Shown here in pieces: positions 1 through 8,526 of a DNA stretch of 36,070 bases. This DNA comes from Sedimentisphaerales bacterium (GTDB taxonomy: Bacteria; Planctomycetota; Phycisphaerae; Sedimentisphaerales; SG8-4). Where the stretch lies: contig JAFGJR010000131.1 in the NCBI GenBank assembly GCA_016928975.1, positions 1 to 36,070 of the forward strand. The letters are read 5' to 3'. Within the stretch, counting starts at the first letter, position 1. Each line of letters begins with the position of its first letter. The notes below the pieces were generated by a model. It was not told the origin of the DNA and did not search any database. It saw nothing but the letters and a program-made list of their open reading frames with translations. Made by a program: the position numbers and the translations under genes.

Positions 1-464
1 CGGCGTGACGTAAGGGTGTATAGTATGCCATAGGTGGGTCCCAATTCGGCGCCGACGTGGGGCCCTTTTACATGCCGATTTCCACTGTCGCCAGGAAAGT
101 GCTCGGAATGGCCGCTTCGAGCGTCTTCGACGCCTTGGCAAGACACCCCATTCCCAACTGGCTTCGTCTTCCGGTCCAAGTGCTCAAGCAGAGTCTTCAC
201 GCGAAAGTTGCAGCAACTGTCGTCGCAGAACCCACCCTCCTGAGACTGCCAGGAGTTCGTTGACACGGGCCCCTTCACACAGGTGGGACGCCTCTTGCTG
301 AGCACGTCCACCAACATGAAGAACCGCTTGGCAAATCCCCCCTCCGTCTTGCCGACGTGCACGACCAGGTACTCATCATACGTGCCCGTCATAACAGTCA
401 CTCGACCATAAGACTGGGCGACCTGGTCGTCCTCACGTGGCGGTGCATTTCTCTATTCCATCCG
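1..464 (-). other. Gene-poor left edge with an open minus-strand frame of unknown status
   Basis: No confident gene lies left of the methyltransferase. One minus-strand frame stays open from an in-frame TAG near 464 to the window edge, with a possible ATG at 392 (MTGTYDEYLVVHVGKTEGG at its start). The first 45 or so codons after that ATG have GC-rich third positions like a real gene; the rest looks less coding. I recognise no family and see no good ribosome binding site. It may be the 5' part of a gene cut by the window edge, a decayed gene, or chance. Plus-strand frames here are no better supported. Confidence 0.2.
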
Positions 465-512
465 TCGGCTTCGAATCCGTCCGCTATTCCTGGGCCTCGG
501 TAATTTCATGAG

Positions 513-1376
513 TCACGATGCCGGAAACCCCACCAGTGAGCCCGCGGTTTCCGCCAAGTCCTTGGCTGTTCCACGGTGCCCTGCAGAAGCCGGCACACGT
601 GGGGTTTCCGGGCTCGTGAAAATGAGGGTGCGGAACTTAGTGAACCGCGACCAGTCGGCACGAAGCGAGAGTTCTCTGTGCGGCCATCTCATCCCCTTGA
701 GAAGGTCAATGCTCTGGGAATTGGTGCCGTAGAAGATGAGCACAATCTCTCTGGGGCAAGTGGCAAAGGACGTCAGTATGTTTCCAAGGACCCGCTCCAA
801 TACCCGGCCCGTGAAGGGACTGTGGAAGAAGAGAACTGCCGGTATTGCGGGAAGGACAAATTCTGTCGCATCGATACAGAGGGTCTCGATCCTGCTGGGC
901 TTCCGGGTATCACGCTCCAGGATTGCCACGTTCCTGGCGCTGATCCTATGCAGTTCCGGAGCGAATTCAACTCCGGTTATTCGCCGAAATCCGTAGTCGG
1001 AGGCCAGTAACAGGACTCTCCCTTTTCCAGATCCGAAGTCGATGAACTCATATGTGTGGAAATCCATAGGCAGGTGATCCATAATTCGCCTGAATATCTT
1101 AACCGGCATAGGTCCATACCAGTTGCATTCTTTGATATTCTCGCCCTGAACATCGAGGTCCTTCAGGAGGATGACGCCCGAAGTGTCCGTGCCATGGATC
1201 GCGTCGAATCTGCTGTCAATCGACACCTGAATGCGATAGAGAACGTGCTGGATTGACGTACACAGCCTCTTGCAGCCGGGCACATTCTCAAAGCGGTTCT
1301 GGGCGGCTGTGCAGACACGCCAGATGGTCCCAAGAGGACCGTTTATGTATAGCGACTTGAACAGCTTTCGTATCAT
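513..1376 (-). CDS. Class I SAM-dependent methyltransferase
   Basis: Predicted cytoplasmic methyltransferase of about 287 residues. The Rossmann motif I is clear as EFIDFGSGKGRVLLLAS followed by the acidic strand-2 residue in ITGVEFAPELHRIS, the pattern of the small 'class I SAM methyltransferase' proteins often annotated beside glycan clusters. The frame is open further upstream, but the ATG at 1376 is preferred because AGAGAGG sits about five bases before it; the upstream extension has no recognisable domain. It is the last gene of the long minus-strand EPS operon, after the acyltransferase, so it could methylate a sugar or lipid-linked intermediate. The substrate is not evident from sequence. 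The C-terminal tail after the fold (PETPRVPASAGH onward) looks unstructured. Confidence 0.8.
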   Translation of the reverse strand: MIRKLFKSLYINGPLGTIWRVCTAAQNRFENVPGCKRLCTSIQHVLYRIQVSIDSRFDAIHGTDTSGVILLKDLDVQGENIKECNWYGPMPVKIFRRIMDHLPMDFHTYEFIDFGSGKGRVLLLASDYGFRRITGVEFAPELHRISARNVAILERDTRKPSRIETLCIDATEFVLPAIPAVLFFHSPFTGRVLERVLGNILTSFATCPREIVLIFYGTNSQSIDLLKGMRWPHRELSLRADWSRFTKFRTLIFTSPETPRVPASAGHRGTAKDLAETAGSLVGFPAS

Positions 1377-1624
1377 GTGACCTCTCTTGTGGAACCTCAG
1401 AAACAATCTCGCTGGGAACTGCGTCTTATCTCGGGCCACGAGGTGATGTCGAATCTCGGGTTTCCTGGAGAGCGACGCAGCCGTCATGGCCGCCGGAACA
1501 GGCCATTCGGATACTGCCAATGCCTCCAGTGAGTTGCCTCGCCATCAACGGAATCGGCCTTCCGGTCGAACAACTGTAGAGGGATCGTGACGCGCAGAGG
1601 CTGCGGAGATACTGAACGGCCAGA

Positions 1625-2353
1625 TCACGGCAACGAAACAAATCTATCGACATCCACAAAGTAGTCGATATGCGACCTCAGCCATTCCAGGTCTCGATCC
1701 CACCATGCCATCGAGAGGAGTCTGCCGATGACGTCCTCCGAGAATCTGTAGCGAATCGTCCTTGCCGGCACGCCACCCACTATGGCGTAGGGGGGAGCGT
1801 CCTCCGTGACCACCGCCCCTGCGGCAACCACGGCACCGTCGCCAATCTTCACCCCATCCAGGATGGTCGCTCGCGCGCCAATCCACACATCATTGCCGAC
1901 ATGAACCGGGGCCCACTCTTCATGAAAGCGCATCTCCTCCACGAGCGTCAAACAGGGGGCAGGATTGCGATAGAACGTCGGGGACGTAGCCGCGAACGAT
2001 CCAACAGGATGCTGGCCCAGACCGCAAAGAACATACGGGCCTATGGAGCAGAAGCGACCGACCGTGGTGTGCTGAAACACACAATCGTGCCCAAGGTACG
2101 TGTACCGTCCGATTTGACATCGCCAGACCCTCGTATTGTACCGGAGAACGACACCAGGCTCGAAGCGGGATTCCTCGTCCGCCATTGCCCCCCACTCAAA
2201 GGCGGTCCCCCTGAATCGTCTCTCGAGATAGCGTCGTCTGATGCCTGCCGCCGCCAGGTTCCAGGCGGACTCCAGCAGCCCTCGCGGCACAGAGGCGACT
2301 TGCATCATTCTTCTTCCCATTGGCACGCCTGTTGCCCCTCGATTGAAACCCAC
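1625..2353 (-). CDS. Left-handed beta-helix acyltransferase (CatB/xenobiotic acetyltransferase type)
   Basis: Predicted CoA-dependent O-acyltransferase, probably acetylating a sugar of the exported polysaccharide. Hexapeptide repeats are visible ([63 protein letters not shown]), and the [10 protein letters not shown] segment carries the His expected as catalytic base in this family. The end, [15 protein letters not shown], is the usual CatB/LacA-type closing strand and helix. The frame opens with GTG at 2353; ATGs at 2320 and 2308 are also possible, and all exclude only a short non-conserved N-terminus. It lies between the histidine phosphatase and the methyltransferase in the same operon direction, consistent with decoration of an EPS repeat unit. 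The acceptor sugar is unknown. Confidence 0.82.
   Translation of the reverse strand: MGFNRGATGVPMGRRMMQVASVPRGLLESAWNLAAAGIRRRYLERRFRGTAFEWGAMADEESRFEPGVVLRYNTRVWRCQIGRYTYLGHDCVFQHTTVGRFCSIGPYVLCGLGQHPVGSFAATSPTFYRNPAPCLTLVEEMRFHEEWAPVHVGNDVWIGARATILDGVKIGDGAVVAAGAVVTEDAPPYAIVGGVPARTIRYRFSEDVIGRLLSMAWWDRDLEWLRSHIDYFVDVDRFVSLP
2321..2335 (+). promoter_or_regulatory. Consensus-like sigma54 -24/-12 element, antisense orientation
   Basis: The plus strand reads TGGCACG, four bases, TTGC, which matches the RpoN -24/-12 consensus with correct spacing. It lies in the short gap between the histidine phosphatase and acyltransferase genes if the latter starts at 2320, but it points opposite to both. 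Transcription from it would run antisense over 2397-3101. No bacterial enhancer-binding protein gene is in the window. It could be chance. Confidence 0.25.
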
Positions 2354-2396
2354 AGACCGGGACTCGCCAACGGTCCCGGCCCCGACCCTTGTCGGC

Positions 2397-3101
2397 TCAT
2401 CGCATCAGGCTCGCTGCAATCACTTCTTCGCTGCCCCTGCCAACTCCCTTCGCCACAGGTACAATGTGCCAACTCTCCTGCATTTCTGGGACGAGCTTCC
2501 GGCTCGTCTCATTGAGCAAACGAGCCCCTTGCAGGAGGAAGGTGGACAACATGAGATTGGGAAGGGCATGCCGCAACGATTCGCGCCAGGTCTCTCCCCT
2601 GAGGACTCCGTGAAACTGTAGCAGGAATACCTCGTGCGATACGATCAGCATTCTCGTGCATCGCCGTTCCGACAGGATGAACCGAATGAATCCAAGGAAC
2701 TCGCGAGCGCGTCCGTACAGGGCTGGAAACCTCTCGCCCTGCGGGGGATTCAGAGAATGGAAATCGCCACCGATTCTGACGTATGTGATTTCAGGTCTGA
2801 CGGATTCGACCTCCTGTGACGTTCGTCCCTGCATCAGACCGAAGTTGCGCTCGTTACAGAGGGCGCTCTCCATGACCGGTCTGCTGTATCCTGTGAGGAT
2901 ATGCGCCGTTTCGATGGCTCTCTTGAGTTTGGAGGCGACAGCCACCTCCACAGATTCTGCAAGATATCGTGACGCCATTTGGCAGTCGCTTCTTCCCTTC
3001 TCATTCAGTGGAACATCCAGAAGCCCGGCATATCGCTTCTGACGGTTGAAATCCGTCTCGCCGTGCCGAATCGTCATGATCACCACTTCGTCGCTATACA
3101 T
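2397..3101 (-). CDS. Histidine phosphatase superfamily protein (phosphoglycerate mutase-like)
   Basis: About 234 residues with the complete branch-1 histidine phosphatase signature: [15 protein letters not shown] near residue 12, [13 protein letters not shown], the acidic [11 protein letters not shown] motif, and [14 protein letters not shown] carrying the second catalytic His. It should remove or move a phosphate by a phospho-His intermediate. Whether it is a mutase or a phosphatase cannot be read from the motifs. The start is taken at ATG 3101, seven bases after GGAGGAA; an upstream TTG at 3116 is less likely. The ATG lies eight bases inside the 3' end of the enolase-like gene, so the two are probably translationally coupled. 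Pairing a PGM-like enzyme with an enolase-like enzyme in an EPS operon is unusual. Confidence 0.85.
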   Translation of the reverse strand: MYSDEVVIMTIRHGETDFNRQKRYAGLLDVPLNEKGRSDCQMASRYLAESVEVAVASKLKRAIETAHILTGYSRPVMESALCNERNFGLMQGRTSQEVESVRPEITYVRIGGDFHSLNPPQGERFPALYGRAREFLGFIRFILSERRCTRMLIVSHEVFLLQFHGVLRGETWRESLRHALPNLMLSTFLLQGARLLNETSRKLVPEMQESWHIVPVAKGVGRGSEEVIAASLMR

Positions 3102-4275
3102 ACGCAATTCCTCCAAGCCTGATGAGTTCGTTCAATCGAACAATGGATGAGTAGTCTGTGAACAACGGGCCGATTTTGATGTAGGGTATCCGGTACCTGT
3201 TGGTCACGCTGCATATGTAGGTGGACTCGGTGCTGACTGACCGGTGGGAGGAAATCGGGATCTGCTTGTATGACTGGGCGGTCTTCACGGCATCAATGGT
3301 GGCCGTAACGGTTCCCGCCTGGTTCGGCTTGATGATCACCCCATCGCTGTAGCCCGCCTTCGCGCCACCCGCGATCCTCATGGCATCCGACGAGTACAGG
3401 TTGTCCCCGATGATGTCGCATCCATCAGGTTTTGTGGCGGTCAGCTCTTGCCAGCCCCTGAAATCCCTTTCATGGAACGGGTCTTCCAGGAACCTGATCC
3501 GGTAGTCCCTGCATAGCGCTCTCCAGTACTCACACATCTCGCCGGTCGTCCTGACGGAGCCGTCTGTCAGAGACAGTTGATAGCCACCCGCAGTTTGCAG
3601 ATCACCCGCTGACGCATCGATCATGAGATCATACTCGTCCTCAAGCCCGAGTTCCCCCAAGGTCTCCACCAGAAGATCGATGGGCACCCTGTTGTCCTTG
3701 TGATGACACACACTGACCGGGTTCCCGTTGATCACGGTCTTGTCATGACTCAACAACTTCTCTCGCACCCGCCTCTGTATCGAGCCGTGTTCATTGAGAG
3801 TGTCCATCAGGTTGTCGTGCTTCGGCACGATCATGATCTCCGAGAAATCGCACAGTACTGGATTCGTATATGCATGCCATCCTCCATTGAGAATATTCAG
3901 GCACAGTCGTGGAAACGTGCCCAGTGCCGAGCCATTAGTGGCGCCCGCCGAATGCACAGTGGCATTGTAGAAGGCAAGGGACAGCGCAAAACAGTTGTTT
4001 CTGCCGAACCGCTCCATATTGGCCGTCAGATAGCGGTCGAACACCCCCTGGTCTATCTCCTCTCCATACAGGTCGGCATGTGTGATGGCATCAATGATGG
4101 TCCCTGGCTCAAGCGGACTGCTTCTGTCTTCATAGATGCTTATGGTTTCTCCCTTCGATGAGGAGCCCACGCCCTGCTCCCCGCCATCGCACTGGATTAC
4201 GAATTCCGTCGTGAACTCAGCATGTGAGTTCAGAATGTTCCGTGCGTGGATGGATGTGATCTTGAATCGGTTCAT
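3094..4275 (-). CDS. Divergent enolase homologue (enolase superfamily, EPS-associated)
   Basis: About 393 residues aligning end to end with bacterial enolase. The N-terminal capping strand is ARNILNSHAEFTTEF; LNILNGGWHA carries the His (134) and FSEIMIVP the Glu (146). The three Mg ligands appear retained in LMIDASAGD (D220), FLEDPF (E264) and IIGDNLY (D291). The catalytic Lys (VIIKPNQAGT, K316), the SHRS triplet (344-346) and the distal Lys (YIKIGP, K367) are also kept. Two canonical pieces are missing: the SGASTG mobile loop reads SSKGETISIYE, and the GDEGGF motif carrying the acid/base Glu is replaced by NGNPVSV. It is therefore probably not glycolytic enolase but a relative acting on another phospho- or carboxy-acid. 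The start at ATG 4275 follows GAAGGG by nine bases. Confidence 0.82.
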   Translation of the reverse strand: MNRFKITSIHARNILNSHAEFTTEFVIQCDGGEQGVGSSSKGETISIYEDRSSPLEPGTIIDAITHADLYGEEIDQGVFDRYLTANMERFGRNNCFALSLAFYNATVHSAGATNGSALGTFPRLCLNILNGGWHAYTNPVLCDFSEIMIVPKHDNLMDTLNEHGSIQRRVREKLLSHDKTVINGNPVSVCHHKDNRVPIDLLVETLGELGLEDEYDLMIDASAGDLQTAGGYQLSLTDGSVRTTGEMCEYWRALCRDYRIRFLEDPFHERDFRGWQELTATKPDGCDIIGDNLYSSDAMRIAGGAKAGYSDGVIIKPNQAGTVTATIDAVKTAQSYKQIPISSHRSVSTESTYICSVTNRYRIPYIKIGPLFTDYSSIVRLNELIRLGGIAYV

Positions 4276-4481
4276 AGTAGTCTGCCCTTCTTTCGTCTGC
4301 AGGATGGGTGCGGCGGTTGTATTCACGGTGACACCTGTGCCTGGGTCGCTATGGAGGCGCCTCCGCAGACCTCGCGAATTGTCGCCGAACCCGCACACAT
4401 CCCGGACACGGAAGAAATCCTGTCACCTCATATGCACGGGCGCACATAGGTGGATGGCTCCCATCTGCTGAACCTCGACCG

Positions 4482-5723
4482 TCATGACAGCACGTATGCC
4501 CCGGCACCTACCGGACATCCGCTTTGGCTCGTCTTTCGGTCCTCTTCAGAAACAAGATGAAGATCCGAGGTGCCAACGAGTCCGATGGTGACACCCAGTT
4601 CCGACATCAGTGAGGCCACTCGCAGGTTACAGCCGCCGTGCTGACAATAGACACCCTCCTCAAACACCCATCTTCTCGCGGCATGGTTATACAGGTATCT
4701 CCCAACCTTGCCATCCACCACCATCTGGTAAGGACGGATCCATCCAAAGAATGCCTGCAACTCATTGACCAGGTAGCGGCCGTCGCAGGTCTCAAACACG
4801 TCCAGATTCATGCTTTTGAAACCGCCCTTCTGCGTTACAGATTGCATGAAGTCCAGGAGCTTCTCGGGCGGCGCGCACCAAGCGAATCTGCCTGAGCCGC
4901 TGTGAAAATCATTTCTCTTCAGCTTCTGGTGGCCAAAGTAGGAGTCGCCCAGCCGAATCATGCGCCACTCTTTCGCGTCCGGGAGGTACTCCTGCAAAAA
5001 GACACTCCCCCATTCTCTGTCAATCACGCAACGGGTGTACGCCCGGTAGCCCTTTGTGAAACACCGTTTGACGTGCCTTCGCAGAGCCGCTCGATCTCGA
5101 AATATCTTGACCCCGGATGCTCCCGAGCCGAAATCGCTCTTGTAGACGATGGGCAACGGAGCTTCTCCAGCGAACTGCAGCGCCTGCTTCAGATCGTAGA
5201 ACACCCATGCCTTCGGATGCGGGACCTCGTTGGCTTCCAGCCAGTAGTGCATCCGTCTCTTGCTCTCGTAGAACCACATGCTTTCGCAGCTTGGGAACAT
5301 CTTCTTTCCAAGATCGTGAGCCATCACGCGAAGGCGCTCGTCGAACATCTGCTTCCACACGGACGTCAGACCGCAAGGGGGCACCAGGAATGCATCACAG
5401 TGCGATCGCTCCACCTCCTCCAGCCAGGCCGGGCCCGATATGTCAATCACTCTGTAGGAGACACCCAGATCTCGACATGCGGCCACGTGGGGCAAGTGCT
5501 TGTTGCAGAACTCCTTCACGATGCCGATGGTGTAGGGATACTTGGGGCGATTCGATGAAACGAGAGGCAGACTCCTATAGGGGTCCCCTGCCATCCAGAT
5601 GGCTTTTCTGACCTCCAACAAATTGGTGTGGTTCAGAATGGACCGGTACGCCCATTGGGGAACAATCTCATGATGCTTCATCCACAGGAAGGACTTGCGA
5701 ACCAGAGAATCCATTTGCAGCAC
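4482..5723 (-). CDS. ATP-grasp domain protein (carboxylate-amine/thiol ligase-like)
   Basis: Predicted cytosolic ATP-grasp ligase of about 410 residues. The middle holds the nucleotide-binding features: PIVYKSDFGSGASGVKIF (Lys plus glycine-rich loop), then SVFLQEYLPDAKEWRMIRL, and the Mg-binding pair in NLDVFETCDGRYLVNELQ. The N-terminal third is a pre-ATP-grasp Rossmann-like region (AACRDLGVSYRVIDI, CDAFLVPPCG). Such enzymes activate a carboxylate as acyl-phosphate and couple it to an amine or similar nucleophile. The C-terminal part, with several Cys, is not recognised. The frame opens with GTG at 5723; ATG at 5714, eight bases after TAGGGG, is about equally likely. It lies just upstream of the enolase-like gene, so both may act on one unusual acid substituent. 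That link is inference. Confidence 0.78.
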   Translation of the reverse strand: MLQMDSLVRKSFLWMKHHEIVPQWAYRSILNHTNLLEVRKAIWMAGDPYRSLPLVSSNRPKYPYTIGIVKEFCNKHLPHVAACRDLGVSYRVIDISGPAWLEEVERSHCDAFLVPPCGLTSVWKQMFDERLRVMAHDLGKKMFPSCESMWFYESKRRMHYWLEANEVPHPKAWVFYDLKQALQFAGEAPLPIVYKSDFGSGASGVKIFRDRAALRRHVKRCFTKGYRAYTRCVIDREWGSVFLQEYLPDAKEWRMIRLGDSYFGHQKLKRNDFHSGSGRFAWCAPPEKLLDFMQSVTQKGGFKSMNLDVFETCDGRYLVNELQAFFGWIRPYQMVVDGKVGRYLYNHAARRWVFEEGVYCQHGGCNLRVASLMSELGVTIGLVGTSDLHLVSEEDRKTSQSGCPVGAGAYVLS

Positions 5724-5753
5724 CCCTACACCGTACCTGCCCTACCGGTCTTA

Positions 5754-7058
5754 CTACGCGCGGCCGCCGACATCAACACCGTCACAGAGCAGGATGCCGG
5801 TCGACCTTTCATCGGATCGGAATGGTTCGCATCTCATGACGCCCCATGCCTCACTCGCTTTTTCCAGCCTGCCCGCCATGAATCCCAGGGGCAGCATGAG
5901 GTACACGGTTTCCCGAAACATGACATTTCCGGAGATCACACCCCCGGCCAGAAAGAGGCTGGAAACAGGGAAAGCGATGAGGATTCCGTCGTCTCGCACC
6001 TTCCAGGTGTGCCAACAGAGAACAAGAAGCCCTGCCGCAATCATCAGATAGGATAGAATCCCCATAGCGCCGTAATCGTGCAGCATCTCGAACACATCGC
6101 TGTGTGCATACACCCCATCAAGCCACGCGTTCTGCAGATAATCCGGAACACTCCAGAATCCGAAGCCAAAGAGCCAGTGAAAGAAATCCGCCTCTCTCCA
6201 GCGGTCAAACAACAGAGAGTAGATCTGTGAGCGGCCCGACCCGCCGTCCTCTGCCAGGTTGGAGAATCGCGCGAGAACCCACTGCACGTGGCTTATGCAG
6301 AAGATGGACCAGACCGCGACACTGCCGACGATCCAGTGTATGTTCCTGTTGACGAACTCGCGCATCCGTCCCAAGCGGTGGCTCGCCAACACAAGCGATA
6401 TACAAACGAGGGCCTCCGCGAAGATCGCGCCTCTTTTCAGCGACAGCGGAACGAGAAGCAGGGCAATGGCCGCTATAATATTGCCCTTCTTGTCGCCAGC
6501 TACGATCAGACAAAGCGACACGGCGAAGATGGAGAGCAGTCTCCAGCCGACGTTGGAGCTGGCACTGCCGCCGCTCCAGGCTCTCGCAACGATCTCCGCT
6601 CTCAAGTCAGCCTGCGACACGTAGTACCACACAGCGAAGATGGACAGGGCGATCAGCAGGCACAGCAGTTTCTGCATGTATCGCTGGACATCGTCCGCCA
6701 GGAGTCGAAAGAAGAAGTACCCGATGGGCCAGTAGACATACTTGGTGAAGGTCACCAACTGTTCGCGACTCGAAACAAACACGACATGACATGTCGAGAG
6801 AGCCAGGAAGCCAATCAGGCTGACTTCCCAGAACAGGATCGCAGGGATTCGCGGCAGCGTATAGTTGCACCAGACGAAGACGAACATCAGCCCGAGACCC
6901 ATGATCTGTATGACATGACAGAGAGTCCTGTCACTGGAACTGATCTCATTGGTCTGCCTCGCGCCTGGAAGTGCCATGTCAGCGAACAAGGATATGGCCA
7001 TAAGGAACAGAACGACGTTGGCGAACAGGTTTTTGTTGTGCAGGATCCGCTGACCCAT
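5754..7058 (-). CDS. O-antigen polymerase/ligase-like (Wzy-type) membrane protein
   Basis: About 434 residues, mostly hydrophobic, with roughly ten or more predicted membrane segments (for example VVLFLMAISLFADMALPG at the N-terminus and MGILSYLMIAAGLLVLCWH near the C-terminus). A large periplasmic loop before the last segments contains ARFSNLAEDGGSGRSQIY and the FHWLFGFGFWSVPD region, the usual place and style of the Wzy/WaaL active loop. It probably polymerises lipid-linked repeat units at the periplasmic face. The ATG at 7058 has GGAG six bases upstream. It is one of two Wzy-like proteins in this operon (see 10745-13279); this one lacks a TPR tail. Assignment as polymerase rather than ligase is tentative. 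Confidence 0.75.
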   Translation of the reverse strand: MGQRILHNKNLFANVVLFLMAISLFADMALPGARQTNEISSSDRTLCHVIQIMGLGLMFVFVWCNYTLPRIPAILFWEVSLIGFLALSTCHVVFVSSREQLVTFTKYVYWPIGYFFFRLLADDVQRYMQKLLCLLIALSIFAVWYYVSQADLRAEIVARAWSGGSASSNVGWRLLSIFAVSLCLIVAGDKKGNIIAAIALLLVPLSLKRGAIFAEALVCISLVLASHRLGRMREFVNRNIHWIVGSVAVWSIFCISHVQWVLARFSNLAEDGGSGRSQIYSLLFDRWREADFFHWLFGFGFWSVPDYLQNAWLDGVYAHSDVFEMLHDYGAMGILSYLMIAAGLLVLCWHTWKVRDDGILIAFPVSSLFLAGGVISGNVMFRETVYLMLPLGFMAGRLEKASEAWGVMRCEPFRSDERSTGILLCDGVDVGGRA

Positions 7059-7174
7059 CCTGAGCTCCGCTTGGCGCGAGCACTGCGTTGTATTTCCAAG
7101 GTCCTGTCTGTTCTCGACGGAAGTCCTCGGCCGACGTGGACACGACGATGGTCACGACCTTCCCTGCCCGTGAC

Positions 7175-8503
7175 CTACCGGAGCAAGACGCTTCTCCATC
7201 CCCATCGAGGGAAGAGCCGCGTGACCGCCTGCCGCACGACGGCCAGATCGGAACGAGCAAGCCTGAACGTCTCCAATGGACCAAGGCGGCTGAGCTTGAG
7301 AAAGCCCAGAGTGATGATGGCCGAGCTTATCACGTAGCTGAGCGTCATGGCGAGGGCCGCCGCCGGCAGGCCAATGACGGGCATCAGAAGCCAAAGTACA
7401 ACAAGGTTCACCGCGACTCCGGTCGCGACGGCAAGAGAGTCGATGCCAGGATGGTTGGTTCCATGAAGATAGGAGGTGAAGACCTTGCACGTGCACCGGA
7501 CGAGCGTTCCCACGGCCAGAATACGAATCAGCGGCACGATGGGGAGGAAGGACGGCGAGAACAACCACCGCACGATCGGGGTGGCGAATCCGGCAAGGAC
7601 AAGAATCGACAGGGCGCAAGCAAGACCCGTGAGACGGGCGCACCGTGCAATCAACTGGGGACGTCCCGTCACATCCTCGGAGACTTTCGGCAGCAAGACC
7701 GTCATGATCGTGTCGGGGATGACCATCACACCCGTGGTCATGAGCTGGGCAGCCACCGCCATGTATCCCACTTCGACTCGCGTGGCGAACATCGCGAGAA
7801 TGATGGTCCCCACCTGAACGTTGGCGTTGTTTGCGATTTGTCCCACGTGGTAGCGCAGTCCATAGTAGAAAACCTCTCTCATCCTCCGGAGAGAAGGCCA
7901 CATCAGCTTGACCCCATACTTCCAGCGAAAGAACAGCACGATCGCTACGACGACCAGCCACTGTCTCAGAATGCAGGCCAACAGCGCTCCATGCACATCG
8001 AGCGACAGGCCGCCGACAAACACCAGGGCAAGCAGGAGAAACGACACGCCATTCAAGACGGACATCCCTGCGAACCAGCGAAAGTCATGCACGGCTGTCA
8101 ACAACTGCAGAAACACAAGCGCAAAGAACGTCGAAGGGATCAATAGCAGGGCCAGATGAAACGACGTCGCATCCGCTGCATCGAAGAAGGCCCATGGCAG
8201 CCTCATGAGGAGCAGACCGGCAACAATGGCCAGAGACGAGCTGATCAAGCCATAGACGAACGCCTGAGTCACCCCCTCCGACAGACTCAATCGCTTGGAG
8301 GCCACGAAGTACACGCTGGCCATGTTCCACCCGGTCAGGAATACCGTCTGCAAGAGGGCACTGAATACCAGACAGACGGCATAGGAGCCTCTGCCCGCAG
8401 GGTGAAGAAGCCACGCCAGGCAGGCTTCCACCCCGAGTCCTGTGATCAGCACGACGAGCCGGGATGCGAACGTTGTTGCGATGTCTGTTGTGAGAGATCT
8501 CAT
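7175..8503 (-). CDS. Polysaccharide flippase of the MOP superfamily (Wzx-like)
   Basis: About 442 residues with around 12-14 hydrophobic segments and the typical MATE/MOP start (TTFASRLVVLITGLGVEACLAWLL, then a GRGSYAVCLVFSALLQT helix). It should flip undecaprenyl-linked repeat units across the inner membrane for polymerisation. The start is placed at ATG 8503, with AGGGC just upstream; a longer in-frame opening to 8581 would overlap the beta-helix gene and adds only a non-hydrophobic leader. It sits between the secreted beta-helix protein and the Wzy-like protein in the same operon. The short basic C-terminus (RLFPRWGWRSVLLR) is cytoplasmic. Confidence 0.85.
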   Translation of the reverse strand: MRSLTTDIATTFASRLVVLITGLGVEACLAWLLHPAGRGSYAVCLVFSALLQTVFLTGWNMASVYFVASKRLSLSEGVTQAFVYGLISSSLAIVAGLLLMRLPWAFFDAADATSFHLALLLIPSTFFALVFLQLLTAVHDFRWFAGMSVLNGVSFLLLALVFVGGLSLDVHGALLACILRQWLVVVAIVLFFRWKYGVKLMWPSLRRMREVFYYGLRYHVGQIANNANVQVGTIILAMFATRVEVGYMAVAAQLMTTGVMVIPDTIMTVLLPKVSEDVTGRPQLIARCARLTGLACALSILVLAGFATPIVRWLFSPSFLPIVPLIRILAVGTLVRCTCKVFTSYLHGTNHPGIDSLAVATGVAVNLVVLWLLMPVIGLPAAALAMTLSYVISSAIITLGFLKLSRLGPLETFRLARSDLAVVRQAVTRLFPRWGWRSVLLR

Positions 8504-8526
8504 GACGCCCTGCAATTGACCCGGAA

